Shown here: positions 40,796 through 53,164 of the stretch, piece after piece
Layout of the letters: each line of letters starts with the position of its first letter
Position numbering within the stretch: the stretch's first letter is position 1
Source: Eleginops maclovinus
Taxonomy: Eukaryota; Chordata; Actinopteri; Perciformes; Eleginopidae
Reading direction: 5' to 3'
Length of the DNA stretch: 64,000 nucleotides
Assembly: GCF_036324505.1 (NCBI RefSeq)
Contig: NC_086360.1
Span: forward strand, 11,817,293 to 11,881,292
Made by a program: the position numbers and the translations under genes
The notes under the pieces: generated by a model
Seen by the model: only the letters and a program-made list of their open reading frames with translations
Database searches by the model: none
Told to the model about the DNA's origin: nothing

Positions 40796-41260
40796 TTTGT
40801 TTCGCGGACGTTTGCGCTGTAATGATGGTTCTGAACAATGCCACTGCGCCGCCGCTCTCATCTCACATGCATTACGGTGCTTATAGCCCAAGACGGGCGG
40901 AATGCTTTCAACTTTTATGATACAACGCTGTGCCAAGAGCGGGTTTTTCCCCGCTGCTTCTCTCCGAGGGGATTTCAAAGGGAATAGCAACACATGCTGT
41001 CATTCATGTCCTGCCTTTCAGATGGACCATTACACTCATATCAGATCGGTGCGTTTGATGTGCCGAGTGACAGAACAAAATAAAAAGCGAGCGCAAGTCT
41101 GAAAGATGTGCAATGTAGTGCGTTAATTAACGAACTGCTATACCAATTAGGCGCCCATGATTGCTGTGTGAATATCAGTGCAGTCACGCAGTTTGGGACT
41201 GGGCGCCACTGTTTACTGAACACAAAGAGCGTAAACAAGCGCTGGCACCCGAGTGTGGCT
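40796..41260. promoter_or_regulatory. CpG-rich unique block, candidate regulatory element
   Basis: This roughly 465-bp stretch is clearly richer in CpG (about two dozen by eye) than the AT-rich sequence on both sides, is non-repetitive, and has no convincing coding frame. It contains the palindrome cgttaattaacg (41121-41132), a homeodomain-type TAATTA core, and 'ccaattaggcgcccatgatt'. It lies about 1 kb beyond the ndufs4 3' end. It could be an enhancer, an unannotated promoter or a conserved non-coding element; no function is demonstrated. Confidence 0.4.
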
Positions 41261-42233
41261 AGCTGGTCAGCACAAAAAAAAACATAGTGCTTTTGCAAAG
41301 ATTTCAACTTTATCTATTTTTAAAAAAGGGATTTTTATTGAACACATTCTGGAAATTGGTAATTGTTTATACAATAAGCAGCATAAGCAGACATATATTG
41401 TCTTGCGTGTCTGATTAGATCATAGGTTATGAACCTGAAATATGTAAACAAGATGGTTAACCTTTCAAACATATCACACCAATTCAGCTAAAAGTAATTG
41501 GAAAATATTGTCCAAAATATTTTCAAAACATTATTTTCCAAGCTGAATACCACACATATCTTGGTTTAAAGTCCTAATTTGAGAGGCTTTGTTATTTTGA
41601 CTGTTTTACAAGACGGTAATCTGAATATTTTGATGGCTTGCTCTGTAGGTCGACAACACGTTTTGAGCTCTTTTATTTATTTGACTATTGTAGGACATTT
41701 TCCTGACAACCATGAATAGATATTTGAAAAAAAATAACCAGCAATATAATTGATGTAGTATTTGTTGTTCCAACCAAATGAAACCAGATAAATCTTAATC
41801 ACATGATGTCTCAAGTCTCACCAAAAAAGTAGTAACGGTTATATAAGATGCTAACCTCAAAGCCCAGATGTTAATGTGAGAAGAGAAACATTTTTGCTTT
41901 CTTTTCCAGAGTAAACTGTTCCAAATCCCTCTTTAAATTCCAGTTATGCATCTCTCTGAACACTGAAACAATTCAGGTAACAGGATGGAAACAATCACTC
42001 ACGCAGGAAAAATGTCACTCCTTTTGGCCCCCAGTTATATTTATCCCTGTGTTTAAACAGGTTATAATTGTAATAATATGTTCCCCTTTGGTCTGCAGTT
42101 GCACAACTTGACTCAGAGAACAAACACTTCATTAATCGAGTAGATTGCGTTAGGTAGTCGGTAATGAGGTGAATGTTTGAAGAATAAGGCGATAATGACC
42201 ACCGTGTTTGGTTCACACACATATAATTATGCT

Positions 42234-42239
42234 TTTATT
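42234..42239 (-). terminator. ndufs4: ndufs4 polyadenylation signal (AATAAA)
   Basis: TTTATT on the + strand gives AATAAA on the gene strand, 70 nt after the stop codon. The implied 3'UTR is very short (about 95 nt). Confidence 0.7.
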
Positions 42240-42308
42240 GACAAGAATGATACAGGTCTGCTGCGGGACACTTAGGGTCACGCCAAAAAGCAGATGGGCG
42301 TCTTCAGT

Positions 42309-42412
42309 TTACTTAGCGGACCTCCGGGTCCTCTTGTCCCAGGAGAAGTTGGCTCCGTAGGACTTCACTCGGGGCTTTGCGCTCCTCTTCTCTGTAACGT
42401 CGTAGCTCCAAC
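42309..42412 (-). CDS. ndufs4: NDUFS4 exon 5 (C-terminal exon)
   Basis: After the acceptor tgcttcag the frame completes a Gly codon (phase 1) and reads [19 protein letters not shown], then [14 protein letters not shown] and TAA at 42311-42309. The KSYGANFSW motif near the C-terminus is a hallmark of NDUFS4. The human C-terminus ends KRTRVSTK and its serine has been described as a PKA target; here the serine is kept in the context RRS. Confidence 0.96.
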
Positions 42413-43375
42413 CTGAAGCAACAACACCGGAGTAAGTGATGGGGGCGAGAGCGTCACGTATGTTCACTTTGGATTACTTCCAAATACAATGAGGTGTTTT
42501 GTAGACATCAACAGGCTGTGTGTAGTCAGAAGTGCACTAATCACTTTCATGGTGCAATAAACAGAGGACGCCAGTTCCCTTTGCTTCGTTTCAACAAACT
42601 CTCCCAGATGGTTCAGTTCTGAGTCAAAGTGAACTTTCTTTCCTGTGTTACCGGACAGGAAACTCCATCCTGTGCATTAACCTGAAACTAACTCAGGATC
42701 ATCTTGTTAGTCCGTCTAAAATGTGTTTTTACGTTTGATTACTTCTTTCTTTTGAGGCCCAGAGGTTGACATCAGACGTCTGAAGGTATTTTAAGGTGCT
42801 GTTTTACTGCTATAATTATCACCTGATTACAGTCCGGGTTTGTAAGGTTTAATAAGCTGTGAACTTTTTACAGAAAAAAATGTTTAAATGATATTGCCAA
42901 TATCCTTAAGGCATGCCTCCCCTGATAACTGCAGCGATGCTATGCGTTATGTAACATGCCGTAACGGACGCAGTTTTAGATTCAATCCAAGTGTACATTG
43001 ATCCAAATTAAATCGGGTTACTCATGCACTCTCTCTGATGCAGTCAACGCCGTAAACACTTCACTTTTATCAGCTTTACAATCCTTTTCCTCACAACAGT
43101 AACTTAATACCACTCCTAATAGTACTACTAATATGACTAATAAGATATATCATCTCATGTTTATTTGAATTTCACTGATTAGGTTTTGGCAAAACTCCAA
43201 GGGATATCTATTTATATTTGGGTGTATCATAACTCTGTTGTGCAATATATAAACTGAACTGGTTTTCCATGATTAGCCGGGACATTGTATTCACTGTTGT
43301 GTTACACAAAAGGGATATTTTAAATGTTAAGGTTCAAACGTTACATTTAATCTTAACATATCTTGAATGTTTTAC
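42413..43375 (-). other. ndufs4: ndufs4 intron 4
   Basis: The 963-bp GT-AG intron is AT-rich unique sequence. No repeat, RNA gene or extra exon was recognised. Confidence 0.9.
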
Positions 43376-43449
43376 CATTTTTCTCCGCAAAAGCAATGGC
43401 ATCTTCCTTGGAGGTGAAGCTGAGCATCATGTTGGATAAGGGATCAGCA
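43376..43449 (-). CDS. ndufs4: NDUFS4 exon 4
   Basis: The 74-nt exon lies between the acceptor ctttcag and the donor gtaaaa. In frame with exon 3 it completes Thr and reads [20 protein letters not shown] followed by AEKN and the first base of Gly. It aligns without gaps with the human ADPLSNMVLTFSTKEDAV segment. The 158-bp intron 3 (43450-43607) separates it from exon 3. Confidence 0.96.
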
Positions 43450-43607
43450 CTGAAAGGCATAAAGAGATGTTAGACACACAACAGGTCAACTAATCAGAGG
43501 CACATATCATCAGAAACGATTTATGCTCTGAATTGCAAAAAATTGTGAGGGGGTTTTGTACGTGATGCAGATTTTAAAACCGTTGAGGTAAATGCAGAGA
43601 TTCTTAC

Positions 43608-43780
43608 GTTGAGGCCCAGCCCATCAGCGGGTTCTCCCAGCGCTCCCTGGTATCAAAGTCCATCTTCCACTTTTTGGTGCTGTTGCTTCCCGACTGCATG
43701 GCTGTTTTGGCGGGAACAAAGATGTGAACCTTCCGTGTTTTGATGTGCTCCTCTGGGACTCCTGTCACGCTGGTGATGTC
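43608..43780 (-). CDS. ndufs4: NDUFS4 exon 3 (core of the ETC_C1 NDUFS4 domain)
   Basis: The 173-nt exon lies between the acceptor gtccctcag and the donor gtaaga. It reads [20 protein letters not shown], then [20 protein letters not shown] and [18 protein letters not shown]. This is the most conserved part of the subunit; the KKWKM(D/E)[14 protein letters not shown] block is nearly invariant among vertebrates. It starts in phase 0 and ends in phase 2. Confidence 0.97.
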
Positions 43781-44283
43781 CTGAGGGACAGAAACAAAGC
43801 ACATCCAGCTGTGAGTGTGAGCAGATGTCACACTGGAGAATACAAGGAATTAAAATGATGGACTTATATAAACACTGTAGATACATAGATAGGAAATAAG
43901 TGTGACCTCATTTGATCGCACCAGAACCGTGCTACCGACCAGCTGAGGTAAAGGGAGCCCTCCTCCAGCAATGTCAAACATGCAGGCAAACAACTGAAAA
44001 CTATGTGATTCATTAGCCAGTTAAGAATAAAAAATGACTAGTTCTTTCTATTAAAAACTAGTTTAAGAACATGATTAATTATTAATCTGTACAAGCCTTT
44101 TTAAGTTGCAAAACAAGCATTCAAAACAAAATGGAATTTATATAAAAATAACGAACTTTGTGACTGATGTATATTTATTTTGAGAACAAGTGGTCATGCG
44201 AGTATATATGTGCGAGTGAGATGGTTGATAAAGGTCATCGGATGACAAGCGTGCAGGTGTTATAAAATAAGAATAAATCTGTC

Positions 44284-44580
44284 CAGCAGTGGCTCAGTAA
44301 GTAGGGGCTTGGACTGGGAATCGTAGGGTCACCGGTTCAAGTCCCCGAACAGACTTGAAAAAATATGGAAAGTGGACTGCTACTTGGAGAGGTAGCAGTC
44401 CACTTTCCAATCTCCTCCAATCCTCCAATCCCCCCTCCCCATTGCTCCCCGGGCGCTGCACGATAGCTGCCCACTGCTCCGAGTACTATGATGGGTTAAA
44501 TGCAGAGGACCAATTTCACTGTGTGTGCTCTGCTGTGTGCATGTATGTGACAATAAAGAGGGTTTCATTCTCCGATTCTA
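44284..44580 (+). mobile_element. tRNA-derived SINE (V-SINE-like)
   Basis: The head has a Pol III A box starting TGGCTCAGTAAG (44290) and a perfect B box ggttcaagtcc (44334-44344), about 44 bp apart, as in a tRNA. A body follows with 'cattgctccccgggcgctgc', 'gctgcccactgctccgagta' and 'atgggttaaatgcagaggac', then a 3' end 'tgtgacaataaagaggg'. This pattern is typical of fish tRNA-derived SINEs. No target duplication could be defined by eye. The reading frames across it are not genes. Confidence 0.85.
44367..44408. repeat. 17-bp perfect hairpin inside the SINE
   Basis: ggaaagtggactgctac (44367-44383) and gtagcagtccactttcc (44392-44408) are exact reverse complements around an 8-nt loop ttggagag. 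It directly follows the tRNA-like head. Confidence 0.95.
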
Positions 44581-47500
44581 AAACTAAGTTCTGATAATGT
44601 GTGCTTACCGTCGTGAGTTGTGGGGCTAGGAAAACGTTCAGTTGTTATATAAAAGTACTCTTATGTTTCCTATTTTTGTACATCTCATCAATCTGCCGGG
44701 ATTAATTCCCACTTCTTGAATATCCGGGTCAAAAAGTAGCTTGAATACATCTTCCGTGTCAGAAAAACCATAAAACTGGGAAACTCAAAGGAGTGAACGC
44801 TATTTATAGGATTCGTACAACTGCTGCTGTATAAATCTGTCCGGTGCTTTAACCTGTTGCTCTGATTTTAAGTTGTTTTATGTTTCTTGTAGATGTCCAA
44901 GAGTGTTTAATGGGCTAGGGGAACCGTTCATTCACGATTGTGTTTGTGAGACTTTAATTGTCTGTATAATTTCAGTATAATAGCTTACGTATGTGAAAAG
45001 GTAAATACCGGATTCAGAAGAAAAATATAATAATAGCCATCTTTGCGCTGTTTTGCAGAAAGGTGGCGGACATTAATGTCTAATACTTGAGGTGATTTAT
45101 TCCAGACCATCAGAAAGTAGGGCAGCGCAACAAGAGCAGGAGGAGGGGCCTTCGGGCATACTAAATGCATATTCTTGAGCAACTGGAGCCCCTTCAAGCT
45201 CCTATCAAGGATCTGGTCCAATTCTTCAGGGAATTAGCAAACAAGCAATGGGAAATCGGCGACAAAACACAGACGAACCTCCCAGCACGCAGCGCCAGCC
45301 ACCCAAGACTGAGGGCTTTCCAGGGCGCTCTCTTTTCAATACAAGAATTTTGCACATTTCAATGGCCATTACAACTTCAAAGAATCAAATTTTCATCATT
45401 GTCTGTCATCTGCCAGTTGATTTGTAGAAAGGAGGTCGTTTTGCATGAACTTCACACAAAAGCTCGCCTTTCCTTTGGCAAAGGAGCTTCCAAAGGTATT
45501 TAAGCCTAGTAAATTACAGATCGGACGGCTAAACTACTGCTCGTTTCAGCCAAACATCTTTTGCCATGCTCAGAGGCAAGACCAGGCTGAACCTAATCAT
45601 AAACAAGATCTGCACATTGAAAAGATTGTTAAAAATGAAAGGGAAAGATGAACAAAGAGGAGAGAAAAAAACTTCACAAGTGGTTGGTAATTATTTCCGG
45701 CTGCCCTATCTACTTAACCTTAACAATTCCTTCTTGTCACAGAGAGGAGGAAAACATGTTCCCTTCACCCAAAGGGGTAATGGTGGAGGGTTCATGACAC
45801 AATAACACACAGGACAGTGTGAGAGGGTTTTCTGGAGGCTGCAGCAGGTGATCAAAAATGTTCAACACATTTATTCTGCAGGATATAAGTCGTTACTTTT
45901 AATTGACAATATTCGAAAGATCTGTACTCGTGAGGTAAGAAGAACTTCCTGAGAGTTTTGGAGTGAAGACAAGAACCATTAAAATACTTCGTACACGGTG
46001 AACCATAACCCACTTCGAGTTGTGAATTAATGGGGAAAGAATTCAGGTACAAAAAGTACCTTTTGAGTGGAGGTGAATCAAATTTGCAGAAACATTTAGC
46101 AGTTCTCTGGTCTGGTGTGTTCTGGGGGATAGATGCATGAAATCCCCTCTCCGAGACGCATTAGAAATGATACCCTTGGGATTAGCAGGCCAGACTATGG
46201 TTACGCGTATATACGTTACATAAACCATAACTGACACATGAGGCCCATGTATGGTAAACTGGCGCAATAATTTGTCCAGATGTAGCAGACCTTAAATCAC
46301 ATCTTAGGCGTGGATGAGCACAAAAGGTCTTTCATGAATGAGTGAGGATGTGTCAAAACAAAAGCCCTGCCATATCACTGAAAACACTCTGCTCATTATC
46401 TGGCATTGTTTGCAAAAATACAAGTCTAGACTTCTGTGATATTTGCATGCATTACACTGAAAGCTAGGAGGGTTATCGGCATAACAGACTCACCCACAAT
46501 ACCCGGATTCACAAAAGGAATGATTGTGGCTGGAATGTGGTGTGTTCCCAGGAAGACTAGAGAGGGCCATCACAAAAGGAAAACCCACACGGTGGGCACT
46601 TTTTCTTCTGCCATGTACAGGAAGCAAAATGAGAACTATCAAGTTTGACACTATTCACAGGGCCTTCACGGGGCCCTACAATACCTGGCTGGGCAGGCAG
46701 AATGCTGGGCTTAAGAAAGGGGGGAAAAAGGCTGGCAAAGTCTCCGTCACGTGAAAGCGTGTCGATATTTCTGACACCTCCAGGCTACGTGCCAAATAAA
46801 GAGCATAGGGGCTTGTCGCTGTGGGGCCGCTGGGCCCAACAGAATGCTGAAAGCTGGTACTCCAAATGCTCCAACAGAGACCTGGGACGGCAGATTTCTG
46901 TGTAAACAACATTCAAAGATCTCGATGAGTGGAGAAAACTGAAAGAAATAACGAGATATCCAAAAGTATAAACATAGTTTGAAGAAAGCTTTGCGGGGAG
47001 TTGCCTCAAAGTAAAAACTATTTTACAAAGTTTATTTTGATACATTTGAATAAAACATATCATCACCAGCTTCCTATTACAACAGTCCATTTTATCTGCC
47101 GTTTTACGGAAACAATAAATAAGATTTGCACTTTAGTAAAAGAAAAACAACAATTGGCTCAGCGTATTGGATCCTGTCTGTAACAGTGGATATAATGCTG
47201 ATCTAGTTTGCAATGTTGAGGAACATTTTGCAAATGACACAATATCACCTATAAATTAGATTGCCGGGCCATTCCCTTCCAAAGAGCTTCAGGAGCACAT
47301 CTATACTGTGAAGTAACTTTGTGGGTATTCAGAGCTAGCAATTACATTACTGCGTTCTGTCCCAGAGTGTTTTACTTTTAATACAGAGTATTGTGTCTCA
47401 GCACGTCTGTTCCCGGTCTGTTTATTCAGCATTAGGGCTTTAAAAAAACGCTTTGGCACTGCACTAGTCTAAAAACGTCTGGGAAAACGCCGCCATTTGT

Positions 47501-48775
47501 TCTGTCATCGTGATGGCTGAAATGTAGGTGACGTTGTTATACAATGAAAACACGCATTTAGGCACAACGGGCAATATAAAGGTGAGCAGAAATGATTCAG
47601 ACCAAAATACATATGGCCTCATGACATATGCATAAAACTGTCTCAATTCGAAACCCTCCTTTCATCTCTGATTGAATCTTGTTCTTCAGACCAAAAAAAC
47701 ACACCCACCGCAATCTTCCGGTAAAACTGTTTACGTTTCATACTTCACTAAACTGTCTTCCAGCCTCCACTGTCCCCAAATCAAACCATTTACATCTTGA
47801 TTTGCAGGTGAGTGTCCATATTTCCCGCAGTTGAAAGGTGGTTTGCCAGTAAGAAGATACCCCTCAATAATGAAAAACAAACATCCCTTTTGGATTCATC
47901 TTTGAGGAAAGGGTTAAAGAACTCACATCATTGTTTTTTAACCAGTCAATTTTAATGAAAATATCAATTGCATGCGGAGGTTTGAAAAGGGGTTCATACT
48001 GGGATACTGGGGGGGCGTCTTGGGGTTTGACGAAATGTAGATGAGGTGAGTGTAAGGGCCTTGTCTTCTGAACACGCTGTACATTCACTTAGAGAGGTGG
48101 ACAGTCCGGCCTCTTTTTCACTCAATCACCGGATACTTCCTTGGTTACTACTCAGAAAATGGATCATTTCAAATCTAAAATTGATTCACATCTGTTCTTG
48201 CAATGATCCTAGCTCAATTATGATTAATTCTCCAATAAAATGGAGAAGTCAGATTGTGTGAGGCGGACATCTGGGTCCAGCTTCTCAAAAGTGAGGTTTT
48301 GTTTCTTTAAAATTGCAGGAAACTGAATATCTCTGGGCTTCTCAGGACAGAACAACACATTAAACGCTGTCGCCTAGATAATTCAATGTTTTTCACTGTT
48401 TTCTGAGCTTTCATTGACAAACCAAATAATCAATTAGTTCAAACATAATCAACAGATTGATCCATGTAAAAAATGAGTTTGCAGACATCTGGTCTAATTA
48501 TAGAATCAGCCCAGGTACAGGACAACATTTTCTAAACACATCGGTCCTACTTTTGAGAGGGTTTACAAATCTAAACGGAGGTACGGTTAGTGTTTTCCTG
48601 TTAGTACAGTAACCAAACACACAAACACATAAACAAATAGAGGAAGTCTAGGCATGGCCAAAACATTTGTAGCGTCACTGCCACTTTGTTTTGGGTCATG
48701 GCAGACTTATTGACACAAGTACAGTGCCGCCTATCTTAGCACACACAACCATGTGCCAAAACTGCCGCTCTCTAG

Positions 48776-48789
48776 CCAGTAGGGGTCAC
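48776..48789 (+). promoter_or_regulatory. CTCF-like core motif
   Basis: ccagtaggggtcac matches the CTCF core CCASYAGRKGGCRS at 13 of 14 positions. It lies in a non-repetitive, GC-richer block of ndufs4 intron 2. Sequence match alone does not show binding. Confidence 0.4.
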
Positions 48790-51700
48790 AAGGTCAGCCG
48801 AGCTGAATCATGTTGAGTCAGCATGTGGTGAAAGCCCAAACACATAACCCTTAACCCCCCACTGTCCAGCCCACACCCATACCAAGAGCCTCACTCATCA
48901 GCCTCCGCCGGTTCCCACCTTCAGACGTCTTTGAAGTGGAGAAAGCGTGCCAATTACGGATTGGACATCGGGGGCGTCTCTATTAGAAACAAATATTATG
49001 TTGCTTCCTCGTGAGTGGTTCATCACCGGAGAACGAGAAGCAGCTGGCATGAGGGTCATCTCGAATCTCACATTACACATACCGGTGAGAGCGGAGAGAG
49101 GGACGGGCACTTAGGAATATAAAGGATGCAGACACAAAGGTTTGTGTGTTGTACGGCATCCTAAATTACATCAGTTCAAATGTCTTTTTATAAAGGGAAA
49201 TGCCTTATAAAAAAAAACCTGACTATTATAACTTATCAAACAACAATGCCAAACATTCTCAGGGTTCAGCTTATTAAACTGTATAGCATTGTGAACCTAA
49301 TATTTGAGTTTTGGACTGTTGATCAGACAAAGGAAGCAATATTGAGACTTCCCTTAGGCATTGGGAACTTGCAGGAATCCGACACCGTTTATTTATTTTT
49401 AAATTAGGTGATTAATCGTACGGTCTGGAGAATGTCAGCATATGGCAAAAAGATGACAATAAAATGATCACAAATGACTTAATAGACTTATTGTTCGAGC
49501 TCTAGCACACATGCTGTGAAATTAGAAATGAATGTCAGATTACCATAAAAATGTAAAGAGAAACCTATAATACTGTAAGACCCTAAACCTAGTTGGTCAA
49601 TTTAGAAAAAGAGCTGCTAGCCTACAGAGAGCGTGAACAAGTGGAAGTGTAGACGAACAGAAGTAGCAGAGCTGTTTTATCCGCTCTGCAAACACAACAC
49701 TTAGCAGCTCGGCACTTCCTAAAACTACCCAGCGCTGACAGGACTGAGGAGTCCTCTTAAGAGGCTTAGTCTCTATGGAAGAGAGTGTTAATGAATGAAA
49801 TACTATTTAGTGGATGATACATAATAAAGCCTCTCATCTGGCACTCTTCAAGGACCAACATCCTCTGACCCACCTCTCCAAACTTGAGCCGAGAGATTTT
49901 TTACGCCGAAGCGCGCCGTATGAGAGGGCAACCAGACAAAACAGACACTTAAGTTGTCTATGTGCGAAGGAGGGAGGAAGGGTGGGAGAGGAGGATGAGA
50001 GGAAGGGGGGTGGGGGTGGTGAATATGGTCTGCTCCACTGTAGGTCACTCTGTGTCTGAGGCTAGACAGGCTTAGAGAATATGCACCCCTGTACTGCAGA
50101 CTTAAACTGCCCGTGCTAAATATATCCTCACAGTTGGGATGGCTGGATTTTTGTTGTGGATCTGTCGCACTTGTCCGATCAACTTATTTTCCTGCCATCG
50201 CCAAATTTGAAAGCAAATACCTGTCTGAGGTTGTGTTGGTTGAGGCTCACACTCTGAAAAGACACTCAATTCTGCAGGAAATTGGGTTCTCAAGTGTCCC
50301 ATAGCAAACTGGTGTATCCGATCAAAAAGCTCTAAGAGAAGAGTATGTGTTAACCAGACTAACTGACTTCTGTTTCAGGGAATTTTTTAATATCTTTGAA
50401 TGATAAATCTTGACTGACAGACTAAGGCTCCTTCAATCAGGCTTCAATTTAGGTCTTTCAAAACAACTAACAACACTAACGCAACCAAACATCTTTTGTC
50501 CAGATGTGATGGTACTTGCCAAGCAAGGACTGTGCTCTAAATACGCAAGAAAGCAAAGATTTCAGATTAACAGAGTCAACATGCCGAGCATCAAATGGTC
50601 CTACCAGTTTAATACTCTCTTCCTCTCCCCCACTACCTCCCTCCTTCCCCATCGATTCCCCGCACTCTAATAACTGTCCTCGTCCGTCTCGTAAAACCCT
50701 AGTGCCTTTAGAGAACTCTATAACAAGGCTTCACAAGCGCTTTAAGATTATGGTGTTGTCTTTATGTGGAGTTAGGGAGTGCTCTTGGCTGCAGCTGAAG
50801 CAGGAGTAGACGCTCAGACTCTCCGGCATGAGTGGGAGATATTGTATTATCACGTATCGAAGCAGCTGCTGAGGTTACAACCGCAGTTGTTTCTGCAAGT
50901 CGAGTCGAGCGAGGCCTGTCTCTAATTGAAGGAGGTCGCAGACATTCCGTGTTAAGCCGTGTATCGGTGGCCAGCCAGCCGGACCCTGGGAGCTGCCCAG
51001 CATGCTTAATCAAACAGCGATTACACACAAAAGCAGGTCGGTATGGGCGCTGTAGGGGACAGCTTTGGGCACTGGAGCGCCATCACGCAGGTCTTTTTAT
51101 TTGGCATCATTTCTGAAGTGCGGACAATTAATTAAAAGTTTTGCTCTTAAAAATCACAAACTTTAGTCAGATTTGAAATAGAGTCGAGATCCGCATTACG
51201 GCTGCAAGAAATCATAGTTTCATTATGTAATTTGCTGTTTACAGTCCTAATAATTAATGGTTTGTTTCGTTAATGAAATGATACGAAAGAGCCATGGAAA
51301 TGCACTAAAGTCTATGGAGAAGTCATGAGAAACAAGACTAAAAGACACTTGATTTATTATTATATAAATCCCCACAGTCTAAAGAACAAGCTTTTGTTTG
51401 AACAATTCATTTAATCCAGGGTTTAAGTCAACTTGTTTGTCTTCCTGCCAATATCTCATAGTTGTATTCCTGAAATAATAATATTCACTTTTCTTTGAGC
51501 TCAGGGTTTTGTTTTCCCTAAATATGTGGTTTGAATGCCGCTTAATGCTCCACGATGTTCACTAGCGATGTTCTCCCTCTTGTCTGTGTCTCAGTCAGGT
51601 AGAATACAGAGGGGGTTTTACAGCGTTATTGCTAAAGAGCTGCATGCCACTACTGAAACAATACTGATTAGAGCTGAACAAGTGAACTAAAACAGTACAG

Positions 51701-53164
51701 TAGTGAGCAGGAATACCAAAACAATGTGCTAAAAGAAGACTCTGAGTATATCATCAATACAACCAACATGGTCATTTTATCCATAGGTATTATAAAAACA
51801 CACAGATACTTTAATAGGTTATGTTAACCGTTGTCCATAGTATTTTCCTGCAGCTTCCATCAACACAGTTCACAAAAGCAGTACAAATTATGTTTGCTGG
51901 ATTAGTTCACATGTTTGACCCACAGGAGGTTCTTGCCCTTCAAAGCCTAAATTTACCTGTAATAGAGAGGGCCAAAAAACTGTAGGGAAGCAAGTTCCTG
52001 CAAGGTTTGCATTTTTGGGGACAGACGAGAACTAAGGACACGATAATGAGTGTCACATAAACATCAGACAGAGTTTTTGGAGTGAATTCAAAATATCGTT
52101 TACCCTGGCCAAAATGCAATCTCATCTAAATGAGGTTATTCAGAAATGTTCACTATAACAAGCGGGACACCACATTCTCCTCGGATGAGATGAGCGAACC
52201 TAGTATAACCTCACAGTGGATCGAGACCTTTGTTTGATTGGTCTAACCAGAACGCAATTCACACTTATTGACCGCATGATGAATGACTAGCGTGCTGACA
52301 TGTGCTGAATGCCCAAAAGGGAGAGTGCTCTCATTGCCCTCTTCCATGAGAGATGGAGACCACTGTACTGTAAACAGCTGAGGGCCTCTCTTTTCGCCCT
52401 GTCTGGGCGAGCATTAGAGAACTTCCCGCCGTCGCCAGCAACAGCACGCCACAAAGGAACCTCTGTGGCCGACAACACTGAAGTGGCCACTGTCTTTTTC
52501 CTGAGTCTCAGGGTGTCTCACAAACTTTTTTCCATGCAAGCTTCTTTTCTTTCACCCCCTCCCCATTTTCAGAGGCCCTTTTTTTCCTCTCCTCTGCTGT
52601 TCCTCTCAGTGGCCCCTACTGAGAGGACAGAGACAGACACTCCGCCCAGCCAAAGGTTTGTCTGCCAGTATGGTCAGCTTTGGTCTGGAACAAAAGCACA
52701 CTGACGCTGCCCACACACAAAAAACCCCCCCAAACAGGTCCACAACAGACTGCCACATTCTCCCCAAACTCCGTCTCTCGCCGTTATCTCCCATCTCCTT
52801 CGTCTTTAATTGACAACGCATTCACTTCAAAAGATTCTTGGTTTTGTTGGAACATTGCTAACCTTGGCCAGTTCAGATGCATGCTTCATGCTGTTTAGGC
52901 TGGGCTTTAAGCACCAAGGACACGTCTGATTAAAGATCAAGCTTTAAACAGCCGTCCCACATCATTTGTATAAAACGTAATACTGACTAAGTCACCCGGT
53001 GACCAGTGATGTAGCTTTAATTACACATTTGTAATTCAAACCTAATCTCAGGGTGCTTTTGGAGCACCCCGGTGAGCCCAAGTCATTCCAGTTGACAAAA
53101 CAACTGCACGCAGAAAACCATGAAATAAAGTCACTGATGTTTTCTCCAACTGCTGGGGGACAGA

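Noticed and set aside
44284..44358. tRNA gene
   Set aside because: The A and B boxes are those of a SINE head; the acceptor stem does not close and a SINE body follows directly.
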